Below are positions 7,121-15,736 of a DNA stretch of 64,000 nt, piece after piece. The translations under genes and the position numbers were made by a program. Source of the stretch: Burkholderiaceae bacterium. GTDB taxonomy: Bacteria > Pseudomonadota > Gammaproteobacteria > Burkholderiales > Burkholderiaceae_C. Below the pieces are notes generated by a model. That model did not search any database and had not been told where the DNA came from. It saw nothing but the letters and a program-made list of their open reading frames with translations. Each line of letters opens with the position of its first letter. Positions within the stretch are counted from its first letter, which is position 1. The stretch lies in contig JACKLI010000001.1 in assembly GCA_024235995.1 (NCBI GenBank), positions 2,418,001 through 2,482,000 on the forward strand, written 5' to 3'.

Positions 7121-9144
7121 GGTGCCTTGCTGGCCAGGGGTTGAAAGCGGCGCGCGCGCAGCCGCCGCGCCAGCGAGCGGGCCACGGGCAGCGGCTCGCC
7201 GTGCAGGGTGGCGACCAGCAGCTCGCCGGCAAGCACGGCCAGCGTCAGGCCGCGCGCGCCCAGGCCGGTGCACAGGTGGATCGGCAGCGGCTCGTCGGAT
7301 ATCGAATCGATAGCTGCCTCGGCTTGTTCGGCGGGGGCTGCAGCCCGATTCGGCTCGAAATTGTCGTTGGCCCGCCAGCGCCAGGCGCCCACCGCCGGCA
7401 GCCGGTCGGGCAGGGTGGCGCGCACGCCCGCCCAGGCCTGGGCGCGGCCGTCGCGCCACTGCGCGGCCAGCGCGGCGCCGGCGTGCGGCAGCAGGTCGGA
7501 CAGGCGCTGCAGGTTGGCGGCGTGGTCTTCGGCCTGCACCTCGGGCGTGGCCTTGGCGCGCTCGAAGGTGGAGCCGGTGACCCAGCGCGGCCCCGCGTCG
7601 CCCGGCAGGTGGGCGACCAGGCTGCCGTGGCCATTGACCGGAAAGGGCGGCAGCGCCGCGTCGGCGCCGCCGCCGGGCATGGGGCCGGATGCCACCTGGC
7701 CGCGCAGCGCGTGCAGGGGCAGGGCGTCATCCAGCAGCGCCAGTGAGTCGAAGCCGGCGGCGACGACCACCAGCTCGGCCTCGGCCAGCGTGGCGCCACG
7801 CGCATCGCGCAGGCACCAGCGGCCGGCGGCCCGGTCGACGCGCGCCACCGCGCGGCCGCCGTGCCATGCGATGCCCGGCGCGCCCAGCATGGCGCGCACC
7901 AGGGCGGCGGGCCGGACCCAGCCGGCGCGCGCATGCCACAGCGCCGGGTGGGCTTCGTCCAGCGGCACCTGGGCGGCCTGGGCCTGGGCGCGGGTCAGCG
8001 GGTGCTCGCCGGCCAGGCTTTCGGCCTGGGCGGCATCGGGCAGGTCGGGGGCCTGCCAGGCGGCAGGCCGGCGGCGCTTGCCGGGTTCGTGGCGCTCCAG
8101 CACGCCGGTGGCGGCAAAGTCGCGGCCCGCGCGCAGCAGGCCCGCGGCGCGCGCGAGCGTGGCACGCACGCCGGCGCGCGTGAGCTGCGACAGCGGCCGG
8201 TCGTCGGGCGACACGTGCGGCGCCACCACGCCCGCCGGCAGCGCGCTGGCGCCGGCGGCGGGCTGGGGCGCGGCGTCGAGCACGTCGACGCGCCAGCCGC
8301 GCTGCGCCAGGCCGAAGGCCACCGCGGCCCCCACCAGGCCGCCGCCGACGACGGCGCAGCGCGCGGGCGGCTGGTTCCAGCCCGGCTCGGCGTCGGCGCG
8401 CGTGTTCGTGCGTGGCGCCCAGCGCGGGGCGTAGCGCGCGCGCAGGGCCTGGCGCTTGGGCGGCAGGCCGGGCACGCGCTCCAGCTCGAAGCCGCAGGCG
8501 GCCAGGTGCTGGCGCACCGGGCCGGCCACGCACCAGGTGGCGGCCCGCGCGCCCGGCCGCAGCAGCCGGGCGGCGGCGGCCAGCGTGGCCTCGCTCCACA
8601 TGTCGGGGTTGCGCTCGGGGCTGAAGCCGTCCAGGTAAAGGCTGTCGTGCGCGCCGCTCAGCTCGGCCAGCATGGGCTGCACCGCGCCCACGGCCAGGGT
8701 CAGCTGCACGCGCTCGCCGTCCAGGCTCAGGCGGTGCACGCCGGGCAGCAGGCCGTGCCACTGGGCGGCCAGCTCGGCGGCCAGCGGCGCCAGCTCGGCA
8801 AAGGGCGCGGCGCTGCGGACCAGGTCGCCCGCCTTGCACACCCAGGCTTCGACGGCGCTGTAGAACAGGCACGCGGGCCGCCGCGGGTCGCTGCGCCAGG
8901 CCTGCCAGGTGGCCAGGAAGTTCAGGCCCAGGCCGAAGCCGGTTTCCAGCACCGCCCAGCGCGGCGCGCCGGCCCAGGCCGCGGCTTGCCCGGCATCGGC
9001 CAGCAGGCCGCAGCCGTGCAGAAAGACGTGCCGCGCCTGCGCCAGGCCGCCGTCGCCCGCGTCGTCGTGGCTGCGGTAGATGTCGCCGAAGCGCGGGCTG
9101 GTGGGCGTGCCGTCGTCGCGCCAGTGGACGGGGGAGGGCGGCAT
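7117..9144 (-). CDS. mnmC: Bifunctional tRNA cmnm5s2U34 methyltransferase/oxidoreductase
   Basis: This 675-residue protein has both MnmC halves. The N-terminal SAM-dependent methyltransferase shows ETGFGLGLNFLA (about residues 67-78) and LYLDGFSPERNPDMW. The C-terminal FAD oxidase shows AVVGGGLVGAAVAFGLAQRG and AGASALPAGVVAPH. The oxidase removes the carboxymethyl group from cmnm5s2U34 and the methyltransferase completes mnm5s2U at the tRNA wobble base. I chose the ATG at 9144, the first methionine giving the usual PVHWRDDGTP N-terminus. A copy of the dispersed repeat lies inside the oxidase coding region at 7301-7362 and another directly upstream of the start. Confidence 0.92.
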   Translation of the reverse strand: MPPSPVHWRDDGTPTSPRFGDIYRSHDDAGDGGLAQARHVFLHGCGLLADAGQAAAWAGAPRWAVLETGFGLGLNFLATWQAWRSDPRRPACLFYSAVEAWVCKAGDLVRSAAPFAELAPLAAELAAQWHGLLPGVHRLSLDGERVQLTLAVGAVQPMLAELSGAHDSLYLDGFSPERNPDMWSEATLAAAARLLRPGARAATWCVAGPVRQHLAACGFELERVPGLPPKRQALRARYAPRWAPRTNTRADAEPGWNQPPARCAVVGGGLVGAAVAFGLAQRGWRVDVLDAAPQPAAGASALPAGVVAPHVSPDDRPLSQLTRAGVRATLARAAGLLRAGRDFAATGVLERHEPGKRRRPAAWQAPDLPDAAQAESLAGEHPLTRAQAQAAQVPLDEAHPALWHARAGWVRPAALVRAMLGAPGIAWHGGRAVARVDRAAGRWCLRDARGATLAEAELVVVAAGFDSLALLDDALPLHALRGQVASGPMPGGGADAALPPFPVNGHGSLVAHLPGDAGPRWVTGSTFERAKATPEVQAEDHAANLQRLSDLLPHAGAALAAQWRDGRAQAWAGVRATLPDRLPAVGAWRWRANDNFEPNRAAAPAEQAEAAIDSISDEPLPIHLCTGLGARGLTLAVLAGELLVATLHGEPLPVARSLARRLRARRFQPLASKAP
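7301..7362 (+). repeat. Dispersed ~55 bp repeat, copy 2, inside mnmC
   Basis: Plus-strand reading gives ATAGCTGCCTCGGCTTGTTC, then GCGGGGGCTG and CAGCCCGATTCGG, matching the shared layout. It sits in frame within the FAD-oxidase half of mnmC and encodes roughly twenty residues of a low-conservation linker (PAEQAEAAIDSIS) just before the conserved LCTGLGARGLTLA segment. Confidence 0.6.
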
Positions 9145-9150
9145 CCGGTC

Positions 9151-9215
9151 AGCTATGAAATCAGAAGCTGCTTGCGCAGATGCGATGCCGGCTGCAGGGG
9201 CTGATTGGGCCTGAA
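9151..9215 (+). repeat. Dispersed ~55 bp repeat, copy 3
   Basis: Reads AAGCTGCTTGCGCAGATGCG followed by GCCGGCTGCAGG and GGCTGATTGGGCC. It fills the short gap between yggX (its stop is at 9225) and the mnmC start (9144), so it lies in the mnmC leader. Confidence 0.72.
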
Positions 9216-9224
9216 ACCTGGCCC

Positions 9225-9497
9225 TCAAACCTTGGGCGCCACGTAGCCCGCGGCCTGCTCGGCGCCGTCGCCGAAGAAGTGCGCCTCCATCTGCTGGCGC
9301 AGGTAGGCGCGCGCGTTGGCGTCGGCCAGGTTCAGGCGGTTCTCGTTGACCAGCATGGTCTGGTGCTTGAGCCAGTCGGCCCAGGCCTGCTTGCTGACGC
9401 TGGCCCACAGGCGCTTGCCCAGCTCGCCGGGGTAGGGCGGAAAGTCCAGGCCCTCGGCCTCGGTGCCGAGCTTGATGCAGTGGACCATGCGTGCCAT
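9225..9497 (-). CDS. yggX: YggX-family Fe(2+)-trafficking / oxidative damage protection protein
   Basis: A 90-residue protein of normal YggX length. It begins ARMVHCIKLGTEAEGLDFPP, with the single conserved cysteine near the start, and contains GKRLWASVSKQAWADWLKHQ and NENRLNLADANARAYL, all strongly conserved in the family. YggX proteins protect iron-sulfur clusters and help handle Fe(II) under oxidative stress. It is transcribed in the same direction as mnmC and precedes it, separated by a dispersed repeat. Confidence 0.95.
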   Translation of the reverse strand: MARMVHCIKLGTEAEGLDFPPYPGELGKRLWASVSKQAWADWLKHQTMLVNENRLNLADANARAYLRQQMEAHFFGDGAEQAAGYVAPKV

Positions 9498-9624
9498 ATC
9501 CCGATTTCCTTGCCGTGTTGCGGTGCGAGTGAAGCCCTGGATTATCGGCTGCCTGCGCGCGCGGCGTGGCCGTGGGCCCGATTTGGCCGATACTGCGCCC
9601 AAGCCCATCGCACCTTCCGCCGCC

Positions 9625-10704
9625 ATGACCCCAGCCGTCTCCTTCGCCCCGCTCGCCCCCGACCTGCACGCCCGCGCCCTCGCGCTGCTGGACGACGAAT
9701 GGCTGGCCCACGACGCCGACCTGGCGCCCGTGCTGCCCATCGTGCTGGCGCGCGGCGTGGGGCAGGACTGGCACAAGGCCGGCACCTTCCGCCACCACCT
9801 GGTGGGCGTGGCGCGCACGCTGGCGCTGTGGCAGCAGCCGCGCGACGTGCGCCTGCTGGGCCTGCTGCACAGCGTGTACGGCAACGCCTTCGTCGACCTG
9901 GTCAAGTTCGACCCGGCGCGCGAGCGCGCGCGCCTGCGCGAGGCCGTGGGCGAGCGCGCCGAGCACCTGGTGTACCTGTTTTGCACCGCCTCGCGCGCGC
10001 AGTTCGTGCGCCAGGTGCTGGCCGGGCGCATCGCGCCCGACGGCAGCGTGCAGGTGGACGAGCACCACCTGCCGGCCGACGTGGTGGCCGCCTTCATCGT
10101 CGTCAGCATGGCCGACACCTGCGAGCAGTGGTTTGCCTGGCAGGAGGACATCTACAGCGGCTTTCCCGACGTGCCCAGGCTGCCGCAGGCCGCGCACTGG
10201 ATGGCCGCGCTGTGGCCCGGCCCCATGCGCCCGCCCAGCCGCATCTACGCCCACATCAGCCAGCTGGGCGCCGCGCTGCAGCACCCCGGGCTGAAAGGCC
10301 TGCTGCCCATGCCCCCGGTGTTCGAGCACTGCACGCGCACGCTGGCCGCGGGCGACGAGGCCGCCGCGGCGTCGCTGTACTGGTCGGTCATCGCGCAGAG
10401 CCAGCCGCTGGTGCAGATGGACGGCGCCGTTGCCGCGCTGGAGCACGCCGCGCGCCTGAACCCCTGGGTGGGCGAGCCGCAGATGGTGCTGGCCCAGCTG
10501 TACCTGATCGCCGGCCGCCACGCCGAGGCCGAGGCCGCCGCCACCGGCGCCCTGCAGTGCTACAGCGCCTGGGGCAACGCCTGGGACAAGCGCGTGCAGT
10601 GGGACGCCTGGATGGCCTGGGCGCGCATCCTGCGCCAGGGCGCGCAGACGGGTACGTGGCCCGAGCGGCTGGACAAGCTGAACAACGTGGCGCTGCGCCC
10701 ATAA
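9625..10704 (+). CDS. Hypothetical protein with HD-like (DUF6817-type) N-terminus and TPR-like C-terminus
   Basis: The 359-residue protein has no signal peptide. Residues from about 30 to 165 contain GTFRHHLVGVARTLALW, LGLLHSVYGNAFVD and VVSMADTCEQW, which resemble the His/Asp-rich helical DUF6817 proteins distantly related to HD domains. The C-terminal third has helix pairs such as AALEHAARLNPWVGEPQM and LYLIAGRHAEAEAAATGAL, as in tetratricopeptide repeats. The start ATG at 9625 follows a short non-coding gap after the divergent yggX. I do not know a function; a metal-bound hydrolase-like core joined to a protein-binding TPR is what can be seen. Confidence 0.75.
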   Translation: MTPAVSFAPLAPDLHARALALLDDEWLAHDADLAPVLPIVLARGVGQDWHKAGTFRHHLVGVARTLALWQQPRDVRLLGLLHSVYGNAFVDLVKFDPARERARLREAVGERAEHLVYLFCTASRAQFVRQVLAGRIAPDGSVQVDEHHLPADVVAAFIVVSMADTCEQWFAWQEDIYSGFPDVPRLPQAAHWMAALWPGPMRPPSRIYAHISQLGAALQHPGLKGLLPMPPVFEHCTRTLAAGDEAAAASLYWSVIAQSQPLVQMDGAVAALEHAARLNPWVGEPQMVLAQLYLIAGRHAEAEAAATGALQCYSAWGNAWDKRVQWDAWMAWARILRQGAQTGTWPERLDKLNNVALRP

Positions 10705-10794
10705 GCTCATGCGCAAAGTGTCTGAGCGGGGCCGCGCCTGGCCCGCGGGCGGGACTAGACTGCGGCCCGTGCGCCCGCCGCCGGCGTTTCAAGC

Positions 10795-10848
10795 CATTTG
10801 GGGCTTTGGCCGGCGCCAATCAAGAGCAAGCAGCTATTGATTTGATAG
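10795..10848 (-). repeat. Dispersed ~55 bp repeat, copy 4
   Basis: On the minus strand it reads ATAGCTGCTTGCTCTTGATT, then GGCGCCGGCC and AAAGCCCCAAATG. It lies in the 169-base gap between the HD/TPR protein gene and the sulfhydrylase gene and ends about 25 bases before the latter's start. The rest of that gap is GC-rich with no clear promoter or riboswitch. Confidence 0.7.
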
Positions 10849-10873
10849 TTCAAGCATCTTCAAGGAGCATTCG

Positions 10874-12163
10874 ATGAGCGATTCGTGGAAGTTCGAGACC
10901 CAGTCCGTGCACGCCGGCTACACGCCCGACCCCACCACCAAGTCGGTGGCGGTGCCGATCTACCAGACCGTGTCCTACGCCTTCGACGACACGCAGCACG
11001 GGGCCGACCTGTTCGATTTGAAGGTGCCGGGCAACATCTACACCCGCATCATGAACCCGACCACCGCCGTGCTGGAGCAGCGCCTGGCCGCGCTCGAGGG
11101 CGGCGTCGGCGCGCTGGCGCTGGCCTCGGGCATGACGGCGATCCACTACGCCATCCAGACCATCGCCAGCGCGGGCGACAACATCGTCTCCACCGCCACG
11201 CTGTACGGCGGCACCTACAACCTGTTTGCCCACACCCTGCCGCAGATGGGCGTGGAGGTGCGCTTTGCCGACTACCGCGACCCGGCCTCGTTCGGCAAGC
11301 TGATCGACGCGCGCACCAAGGCGGTGTTCTGCGAATCCATCGGCAACCCGCTGGGCAACGTCACCGACCTGGCCGCGCTGGCCCAGGTGGCGCACGCGCA
11401 CGGCGTGCCGCTGATCGTCGACAACACGGTGCCCAGCCCCTACCTGTGCCGCCCGTTCGAGCACGGCGCCGACATCGTGGTGCACGCCGCCACCAAGTAC
11501 ATCGGCGGCCACGGCAACAGCATGGGCGGCGTCATCGTCGATTCGGGCAAGTTCCCGTGGGCCGAGCACAAGCAGCGCTTTGCGCGCCTGAACGAGCCCG
11601 ACGTGAGCTACCACGGCGTGGTCTACACCGAGGCGCTGGGCGCGGCGGCCTACATCGGCCGCGCGCGCGTGGTACCGCTGCGCAACCTGGGCGGCGCCAT
11701 CAGCCCGATGAACGCCTTCTTGCTGCTGCAGGGCATCCAGACCCTGCCGCTGCGCATGGACCGCACCTGCGACAACGCGCTGGCCATTGCCAGGTACCTG
11801 CAAAAGCACCCCAAGGTGGCGGCGGTCAACTACGCCGGCCTGCCCGATCACCCCGACCACGCCGTGGTGCGGCGCCTGATGGGCGGGCGCGCCTCGGGCA
11901 TCGTCAGCTTCACCCTGAAGGCCGCCGACGGCCGCGCCGCCGGCGCGCGCTTTCAGGACGCGCTGGGCCTGTTCCTGCGCCTGGTCAACATCGGCGACAC
12001 CAAGTCGCTGGCCTGCCACCCGGCCAGTACCACACACCGCCAGCTCGACGCCGGGGAGCTGGCCAAGGCGGGCGTGTCCGAAGGCATGGTGCGCCTGTCG
12101 GTGGGCATCGAGCACATCGACGACCTGCTGGCCGATCTGGAGCAGGCGCTGGGGAAGGTTTGA
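10874..12163 (+). CDS. metY: O-acetylhomoserine sulfhydrylase (aminocarboxypropyltransferase)
   Basis: A 429-residue PLP enzyme of the Cys/Met metabolism family, probably making homocysteine from O-acetylhomoserine and sulfide. It opens FETQSVHAGYTPDPTTKSVA and shows YTRIMNPT, the PLP-contact segment ALASGMTAI, DNTVPSPYLCRPFEHGAD and the Schiff-base lysine in HAATKYIGGHGNSMGG (K208). Length and the VVHAATKYIGGHG form favour MetY over MetB or MetC. A CAAGGAG site precedes the ATG. It converges on yggS with only 40 bases between them. Confidence 0.93.
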   Translation: MSDSWKFETQSVHAGYTPDPTTKSVAVPIYQTVSYAFDDTQHGADLFDLKVPGNIYTRIMNPTTAVLEQRLAALEGGVGALALASGMTAIHYAIQTIASAGDNIVSTATLYGGTYNLFAHTLPQMGVEVRFADYRDPASFGKLIDARTKAVFCESIGNPLGNVTDLAALAQVAHAHGVPLIVDNTVPSPYLCRPFEHGADIVVHAATKYIGGHGNSMGGVIVDSGKFPWAEHKQRFARLNEPDVSYHGVVYTEALGAAAYIGRARVVPLRNLGGAISPMNAFLLLQGIQTLPLRMDRTCDNALAIARYLQKHPKVAAVNYAGLPDHPDHAVVRRLMGGRASGIVSFTLKAADGRAAGARFQDALGLFLRLVNIGDTKSLACHPASTTHRQLDAGELAKAGVSEGMVRLSVGIEHIDDLLADLEQALGKV

Positions 12164-12203
12164 GCGGCGGGCGGGCTTCACCCAGCCCGTGAGGACGGCC
12201 CGG

Positions 12204-13034
12204 TCAAGGCGCCTCGCCCGCCTTGGCCTCGCCCTCGGCGGCCGACGGCCAGTAGTGCGAGTCGGGCATGGGCCGCGCGCCGAAGATGGCCTGGCCGACG
12301 CGCACGACGGTGGCGCCTTCCTCGATGGCGATCTCGTAGTCGCCGGACATGCCCATCGACAGCTCGCTCAAGTCGATGCCGGCGGGGGCATCCTGGCGCA
12401 GCCGCTCGCGCAGGCCGCGCAGCAGCACGAAGCATTCGCGCACGCGCTGGGCCTCGGCCGAGAACAGCGCCAGCGTCATCAGCCCGCGCACGCGCAGCGC
12501 CGAAAACGCCGGCAGCGCGCGCAGGAAGGCGGCCACGTCGTCGGGATGCAGGCCGTACTTGCTGGCCTCGCCCGAGGTGTTGACCTGCACGAACACGTCC
12601 AGCGCGCGCCCTTCGGCCTGCAGGCGCCGCTCCAGCGCCTCGGCCACGCGCAGGCTGTCCAGCGCCTGGAATTCGCTGGCGCACTGCGCCACCAACTTGG
12701 CCTTGTTGGTCTGCAGGTGGCCGATGACCGACCAGCGCAGGTCGGCCAGGTCGGCCATGGCCTCCCATTTGCGATGGGCCTCCTGCGGCTTGTTCTCGCC
12801 CAGCATGCGGCAGCCCGCGGCGTAGGCCTGGCGCAGCACGGCCTCGGGCTTGGTCTTGCTGACGGGCAGCAGGCGCACGCTGGCCGGGTCGCGCCCGGCG
12901 CGCCGGCAGGCCGCCGCGATGCGCGCGTGCACGGCGGCCAGGTTGTGGCGAAAGTCGTCCACCGACTCGGCCTGCGGCCATTGGCCGTGCTGGTCGTGGC
13001 GGGTGGAGGTGGCCGGGGGAAGGTCTGTGCTCAT
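12204..13034 (-). CDS. yggS: YggS/PLPBP family PLP-homeostasis protein
   Basis: The 276-residue protein is a single-domain TIM-barrel PLP-binding protein without known catalytic activity, involved in vitamin B6 and amino-acid homeostasis. Seen are LLPVSKTKPE with the PLP lysine (K60), ENKPQEAHRKW, WSVIGHLQTNKAK, VNTSGEASKYGL and LSMGMSGDYEIAIEEGATVVRVG. An N-terminal extension of about 25 residues rich in polar residues precedes the core, so a later internal start is possible but no better methionine is seen. Confidence 0.93.
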   Translation of the reverse strand: MSTDLPPATSTRHDQHGQWPQAESVDDFRHNLAAVHARIAAACRRAGRDPASVRLLPVSKTKPEAVLRQAYAAGCRMLGENKPQEAHRKWEAMADLADLRWSVIGHLQTNKAKLVAQCASEFQALDSLRVAEALERRLQAEGRALDVFVQVNTSGEASKYGLHPDDVAAFLRALPAFSALRVRGLMTLALFSAEAQRVRECFVLLRGLRERLRQDAPAGIDLSELSMGMSGDYEIAIEEGATVVRVGQAIFGARPMPDSHYWPSAAEGEAKAGEAP

Positions 13035-13100
13035 GGGTCGGTCTCGTATCGGTCAAAGCATACCCGCCTCAACTGGGACCGGAACCCACGAGCGGAGCAG

Positions 13101-13649
13101 TCACCCCACGCGGCCGCTGCCGTCGTGCATCCAGCGCGCGTGGGTGGGCGCCTTCTTGGTGCGGTCCCATTCGCTTAGCATGTCCCACTTGACGCGGTCG
13201 AGCGCCTGGTCCATCTCGGGCGTGGCGGTGTCGACGGCCAGCTCCAGGCGGTGGCCGGAGGGGTCGCGGAAGTAGATGGACTTGAAGATGGTGTGGTCGG
13301 TGGGGCCGATGACCTCGATGCCGTCGGCCTGCATGCGGGCCTTGACCTTCAGCATGGTGTCGATGGAGTCGGTCTTCAGCGCCAGGTGCTGCGTCCACGC
13401 GGGGGTGTTGGCGTCCGAGGGCGCGATCATGTCGGCCTTGGTGGGCAGCTCGAAAAAGGCCAGGATGTTGCCGCCGCCGATGTCGATGAAGATGTGCATG
13501 TACGGGTCCGGCTCCTTGGTGGAGGGCACCTCGTTCTCGGCGATGGCGAGGATGAAGCGGGCGTCCAGGTATTTTTGATACCACTCGACGGTTTGCTTGG
13601 CGTTCTTGCAGCGGTAGGCGACGTGGTGCACGCCGTTGAGGTTGGCCAT
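13101..13649 (-). CDS. VOC-family protein (extradiol dioxygenase/glyoxalase fold)
   Basis: The 182-residue protein has the vicinal-oxygen-chelate fold. Probable metal ligands are the histidine in GVHHVAYRCKN near the N-terminus, the histidine in WTQHLALKTDS and the glutamate in GHRLELAVD; RDPSGHRLE is the usual end of the second module. The family includes ring-cleaving dioxygenases and isomerases. The preceding flavin monooxygenase on the same strand suggests ring hydroxylation followed by cleavage or rearrangement by this protein, which is inference. The window shows no other ring-cleaving enzyme for this cluster. Confidence 0.85.
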   Translation of the reverse strand: MANLNGVHHVAYRCKNAKQTVEWYQKYLDARFILAIAENEVPSTKEPDPYMHIFIDIGGGNILAFFELPTKADMIAPSDANTPAWTQHLALKTDSIDTMLKVKARMQADGIEVIGPTDHTIFKSIYFRDPSGHRLELAVDTATPEMDQALDRVKWDMLSEWDRTKKAPTHARWMHDGSGRVG

Positions 13650-13688
13650 GGCGGTTTCCTGGTTGTGAGAATGGGGTGGAGTGGCGGC

Positions 13689-13913
13689 TCAGATGCCGTC
13701 GCGGGCCAGCTGCATGGCCTCGCGCAGCACGGCGATGTCGCCGATGTGGTTGGACAGCAGCAGGATCAGGCGCGCGTTGAGCCGCGCGCTCTGTTCGTCG
13801 CTCAGGTCGCGGTGCGTGTCGATCAGCAACTGGTAGAAGTCGTCGCCGGGCGTGTAGGCCTGGAAGTAGCGCTGGCCGGCTTCGCTGAAGTTGGGCTGGG
13901 TGTTCAGGGGCAT
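13689..13913 (-). CDS. DUF2783 small protein
   Basis: A 74-residue acidic protein starting PLNTQPNFSEAGQRYFQAY and containing DDFYQLLIDTHRDLSDEQS and LNARLILLLSNHIGD, which I recognise as the DUF2783 pattern. It has no signal peptide or membrane segment and is predicted mostly helical. It sits between the flavin monooxygenase (14 bases upstream) and the VOC gene (39 bases downstream), so it is almost certainly co-transcribed. A role as a small partner of the monooxygenase is plausible but unproven. Confidence 0.85.
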   Translation of the reverse strand: MPLNTQPNFSEAGQRYFQAYTPGDDFYQLLIDTHRDLSDEQSARLNARLILLLSNHIGDIAVLREAMQLARDGI

Positions 13914-13927
13914 GGGGTGTCTCCTTG

Positions 13928-15586
13928 TCAGGCGTTGCCGGTGGCGCGGGCCAGGGCGCTTTGCAGCTTGGTGGCGTCAAGCTGGCGCCAGCGGGCGGCC
14001 ACGTGCTGGTCGGGGCGCGCCAGGTAGGTGGTGCCGGGCTTCAGGTCGTAGCGCTCGGCCGCGCGGCCCTTGGCGTCGATCAGGGTCTTGAGGCCGGCGG
14101 GCGCCTGGCCCTTTTGGGCGACGACGATGGGCTCGACGGCGATGCCCTTGAACGCCAGCTCGCCGAGGGCCTTGGCCGTGGCGGCGTCCAGCGCGCCGGC
14201 GTCCTCCACATAGTGCAGGGCCTGAAAGCGGTTGCCCAGGTGCTGCAGCAGCCAGCTGCCATCGGCCAGCGGCGCGTCGTCCATGGGGGCGCCGGGGATC
14301 ATGCGGCCGGCAAACGCGCTCTCGTCGGGCGTGTTCAGACTGGAGTCGGCGAGCCAGCTGGGCACCGACAGGCGGCCCGAGTTGACCAGCGCGCGGGCGA
14401 AGGGGTGGTGCTCGGCCAGCTCCAGCACGGCGTTGCGGAAGGTCTTGCTGACGGCGCTCTTGGGCGTGATGAAGTCGGTGGAGCGGGTGGAGTTGAGGAT
14501 GTTCTCGTCGGCCGCATGGCCGCGCTCCTCGCTGTAGGTGTCCAGCAGCGTGGCCGGGGCCTTGCCGTCCATCACCAGCTTCAGCTTCCACACCAGGTTG
14601 TCGGTGTCCTGGATGCCGCTGTTGGCGCCGCGCGCGCCGAAGGGCGAGACCTGGTGCGCCGCGTCGCCGACGAACAGCACGCGGCCGTGGTTGAAGCGGT
14701 TCATGCGCCGGCACTGGAAGGTGTAGACGCTGACCCATTCCAGCTCGAACTCGCGCTCGTCGCCCAGCATGGCCTTGATGCGCGGGATCACGTTCTCGGG
14801 CTTTTTCTCCTCCACCGGGTCGGCGTCCCAGCCGAGCTGGAAGTCGATGCGCCAGACGTTGTCGGCCTGGCGGTGCAGCAGCACGCTCTGGTTGCGGTGA
14901 AAGGGTGGGTCGAACCAGAACCAGCGCTCGGTGGGGTAGTCGGCCTTCATCACCACGTCGGCGATGAGAAAGCGGTCCATGAAGATCTTGCCCTCGATGT
15001 CCAGCCCCAGCATCGAGCGCACCTTGCTGCTGGCGCCGTCGGCGACGATCAGCCAGTCGGTTGTGAGCGAGTAGGGGCCTGCGGGCGTTTCGACGCGCAC
15101 CGTGGCCTGCTCCTGACCGGGCACCACCGAGATCACCTCGTTCTTGAAGCGGATCTCCAGGTTGGGCAGCTGGCGCGCGCGCTCGATCAGGTACTGCTCC
15201 AGGTAATACTGCTGCAGGTTGATCATGCCGGGGCGGTGGTGGTCTGGCTCGGGGCGAAGGTTGAAGCTGAACACCTCGCCCTCGTGCAGGAAGGTGCGGC
15301 CCACGTCCCAGCTGATGCCCTTGTCGACGAACCGATCGCCGCAGCCCATGCGGTCCAGCACCTCCAGCGCGCGCTTGGCGTAGCACACGGCGCGCGAGCC
15401 GAAGGAGACGGTGTCGTCGTTGTCCAGCAGCAGCACGCGCTGGCCCTGCTGCGCCAGGTCGATGGCGGCCGACAGGCCCACCGGGCCGGCGCCGATGACG
15501 ACCACCGGGTAGTGGCCGGCCTGGCCGCGCTCCAGCTCGGGTGGGCGCACGAAGTCGAACTTGGTGTAGGTGAAGGTTTTTTGCAT
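13928..15586 (-). CDS. FAD-dependent aromatic monooxygenase (MhpA/PheA-like)
   Basis: The 552-residue flavoprotein is a class A aromatic hydroxylase. VVVIGAGPVGLSAAIDLAQQ is the ADP-binding motif, GSRAVCYAKRALEVLDRMG the substrate-side helix, DWLIVADGASSKVRSMLG the DG motif, and RVLFVGDAAHQVSPFGARG the second FAD motif. A C-terminal thioredoxin-like domain ends with PGTTYLARPDQHVAARW, as in phenol and 3-hydroxyphenylpropionate hydroxylases. It should add one oxygen to a phenolic or related ring using NAD(P)H. An AGACAAC stretch precedes the ATG. The substrate is unknown; the MBL, DUF2783 and VOC neighbours suggest a short aromatic pathway. Confidence 0.88.
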   Translation of the reverse strand: MQKTFTYTKFDFVRPPELERGQAGHYPVVVIGAGPVGLSAAIDLAQQGQRVLLLDNDDTVSFGSRAVCYAKRALEVLDRMGCGDRFVDKGISWDVGRTFLHEGEVFSFNLRPEPDHHRPGMINLQQYYLEQYLIERARQLPNLEIRFKNEVISVVPGQEQATVRVETPAGPYSLTTDWLIVADGASSKVRSMLGLDIEGKIFMDRFLIADVVMKADYPTERWFWFDPPFHRNQSVLLHRQADNVWRIDFQLGWDADPVEEKKPENVIPRIKAMLGDEREFELEWVSVYTFQCRRMNRFNHGRVLFVGDAAHQVSPFGARGANSGIQDTDNLVWKLKLVMDGKAPATLLDTYSEERGHAADENILNSTRSTDFITPKSAVSKTFRNAVLELAEHHPFARALVNSGRLSVPSWLADSSLNTPDESAFAGRMIPGAPMDDAPLADGSWLLQHLGNRFQALHYVEDAGALDAATAKALGELAFKGIAVEPIVVAQKGQAPAGLKTLIDAKGRAAERYDLKPGTTYLARPDQHVAARWRQLDATKLQSALARATGNA

Positions 15587-15615
15587 GTTGTCTCCGCGTT
15601 ATCCGAACAGCCAAC

Positions 15616-15725
15616 ATCCGGACGCAGAGGACGCAAAAATGACGCAGAGGACGAAAAAGAATGGCCCAAAAAATTGGGTTTTCCTTCTGCGCCCTCTGCG
15701 ACTCCTCTGCGTTCTCTGCGTCCGG
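15616..15725. repeat. Large imperfect palindromic intergenic repeat (CGCAGAGGA type)
   Basis: Both arms carry tandem CGCAGAGGACG-like units: CCGGACGCAGAGGACGC at the left, and the reverse complement, ending CTCTGCGTCCGG, at the right. The centre has a second small hairpin, CCCAA-AAAAA-TTGGG. The whole can fold into a ~100-base stem-loop between the MBL gene and the monooxygenase gene. It resembles REP-like units common in this bacterial group; it may trim or stabilise mRNA between the two genes. Confidence 0.75.
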
Positions 15726-15736
15726 TGTTTTGTATT

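Noticed and set aside
10705..10873. A possible SAM riboswitch before the sulfhydrylase gene
   Set aside because: The gap has no recognisable SAM-aptamer core and is partly filled by a dispersed repeat.
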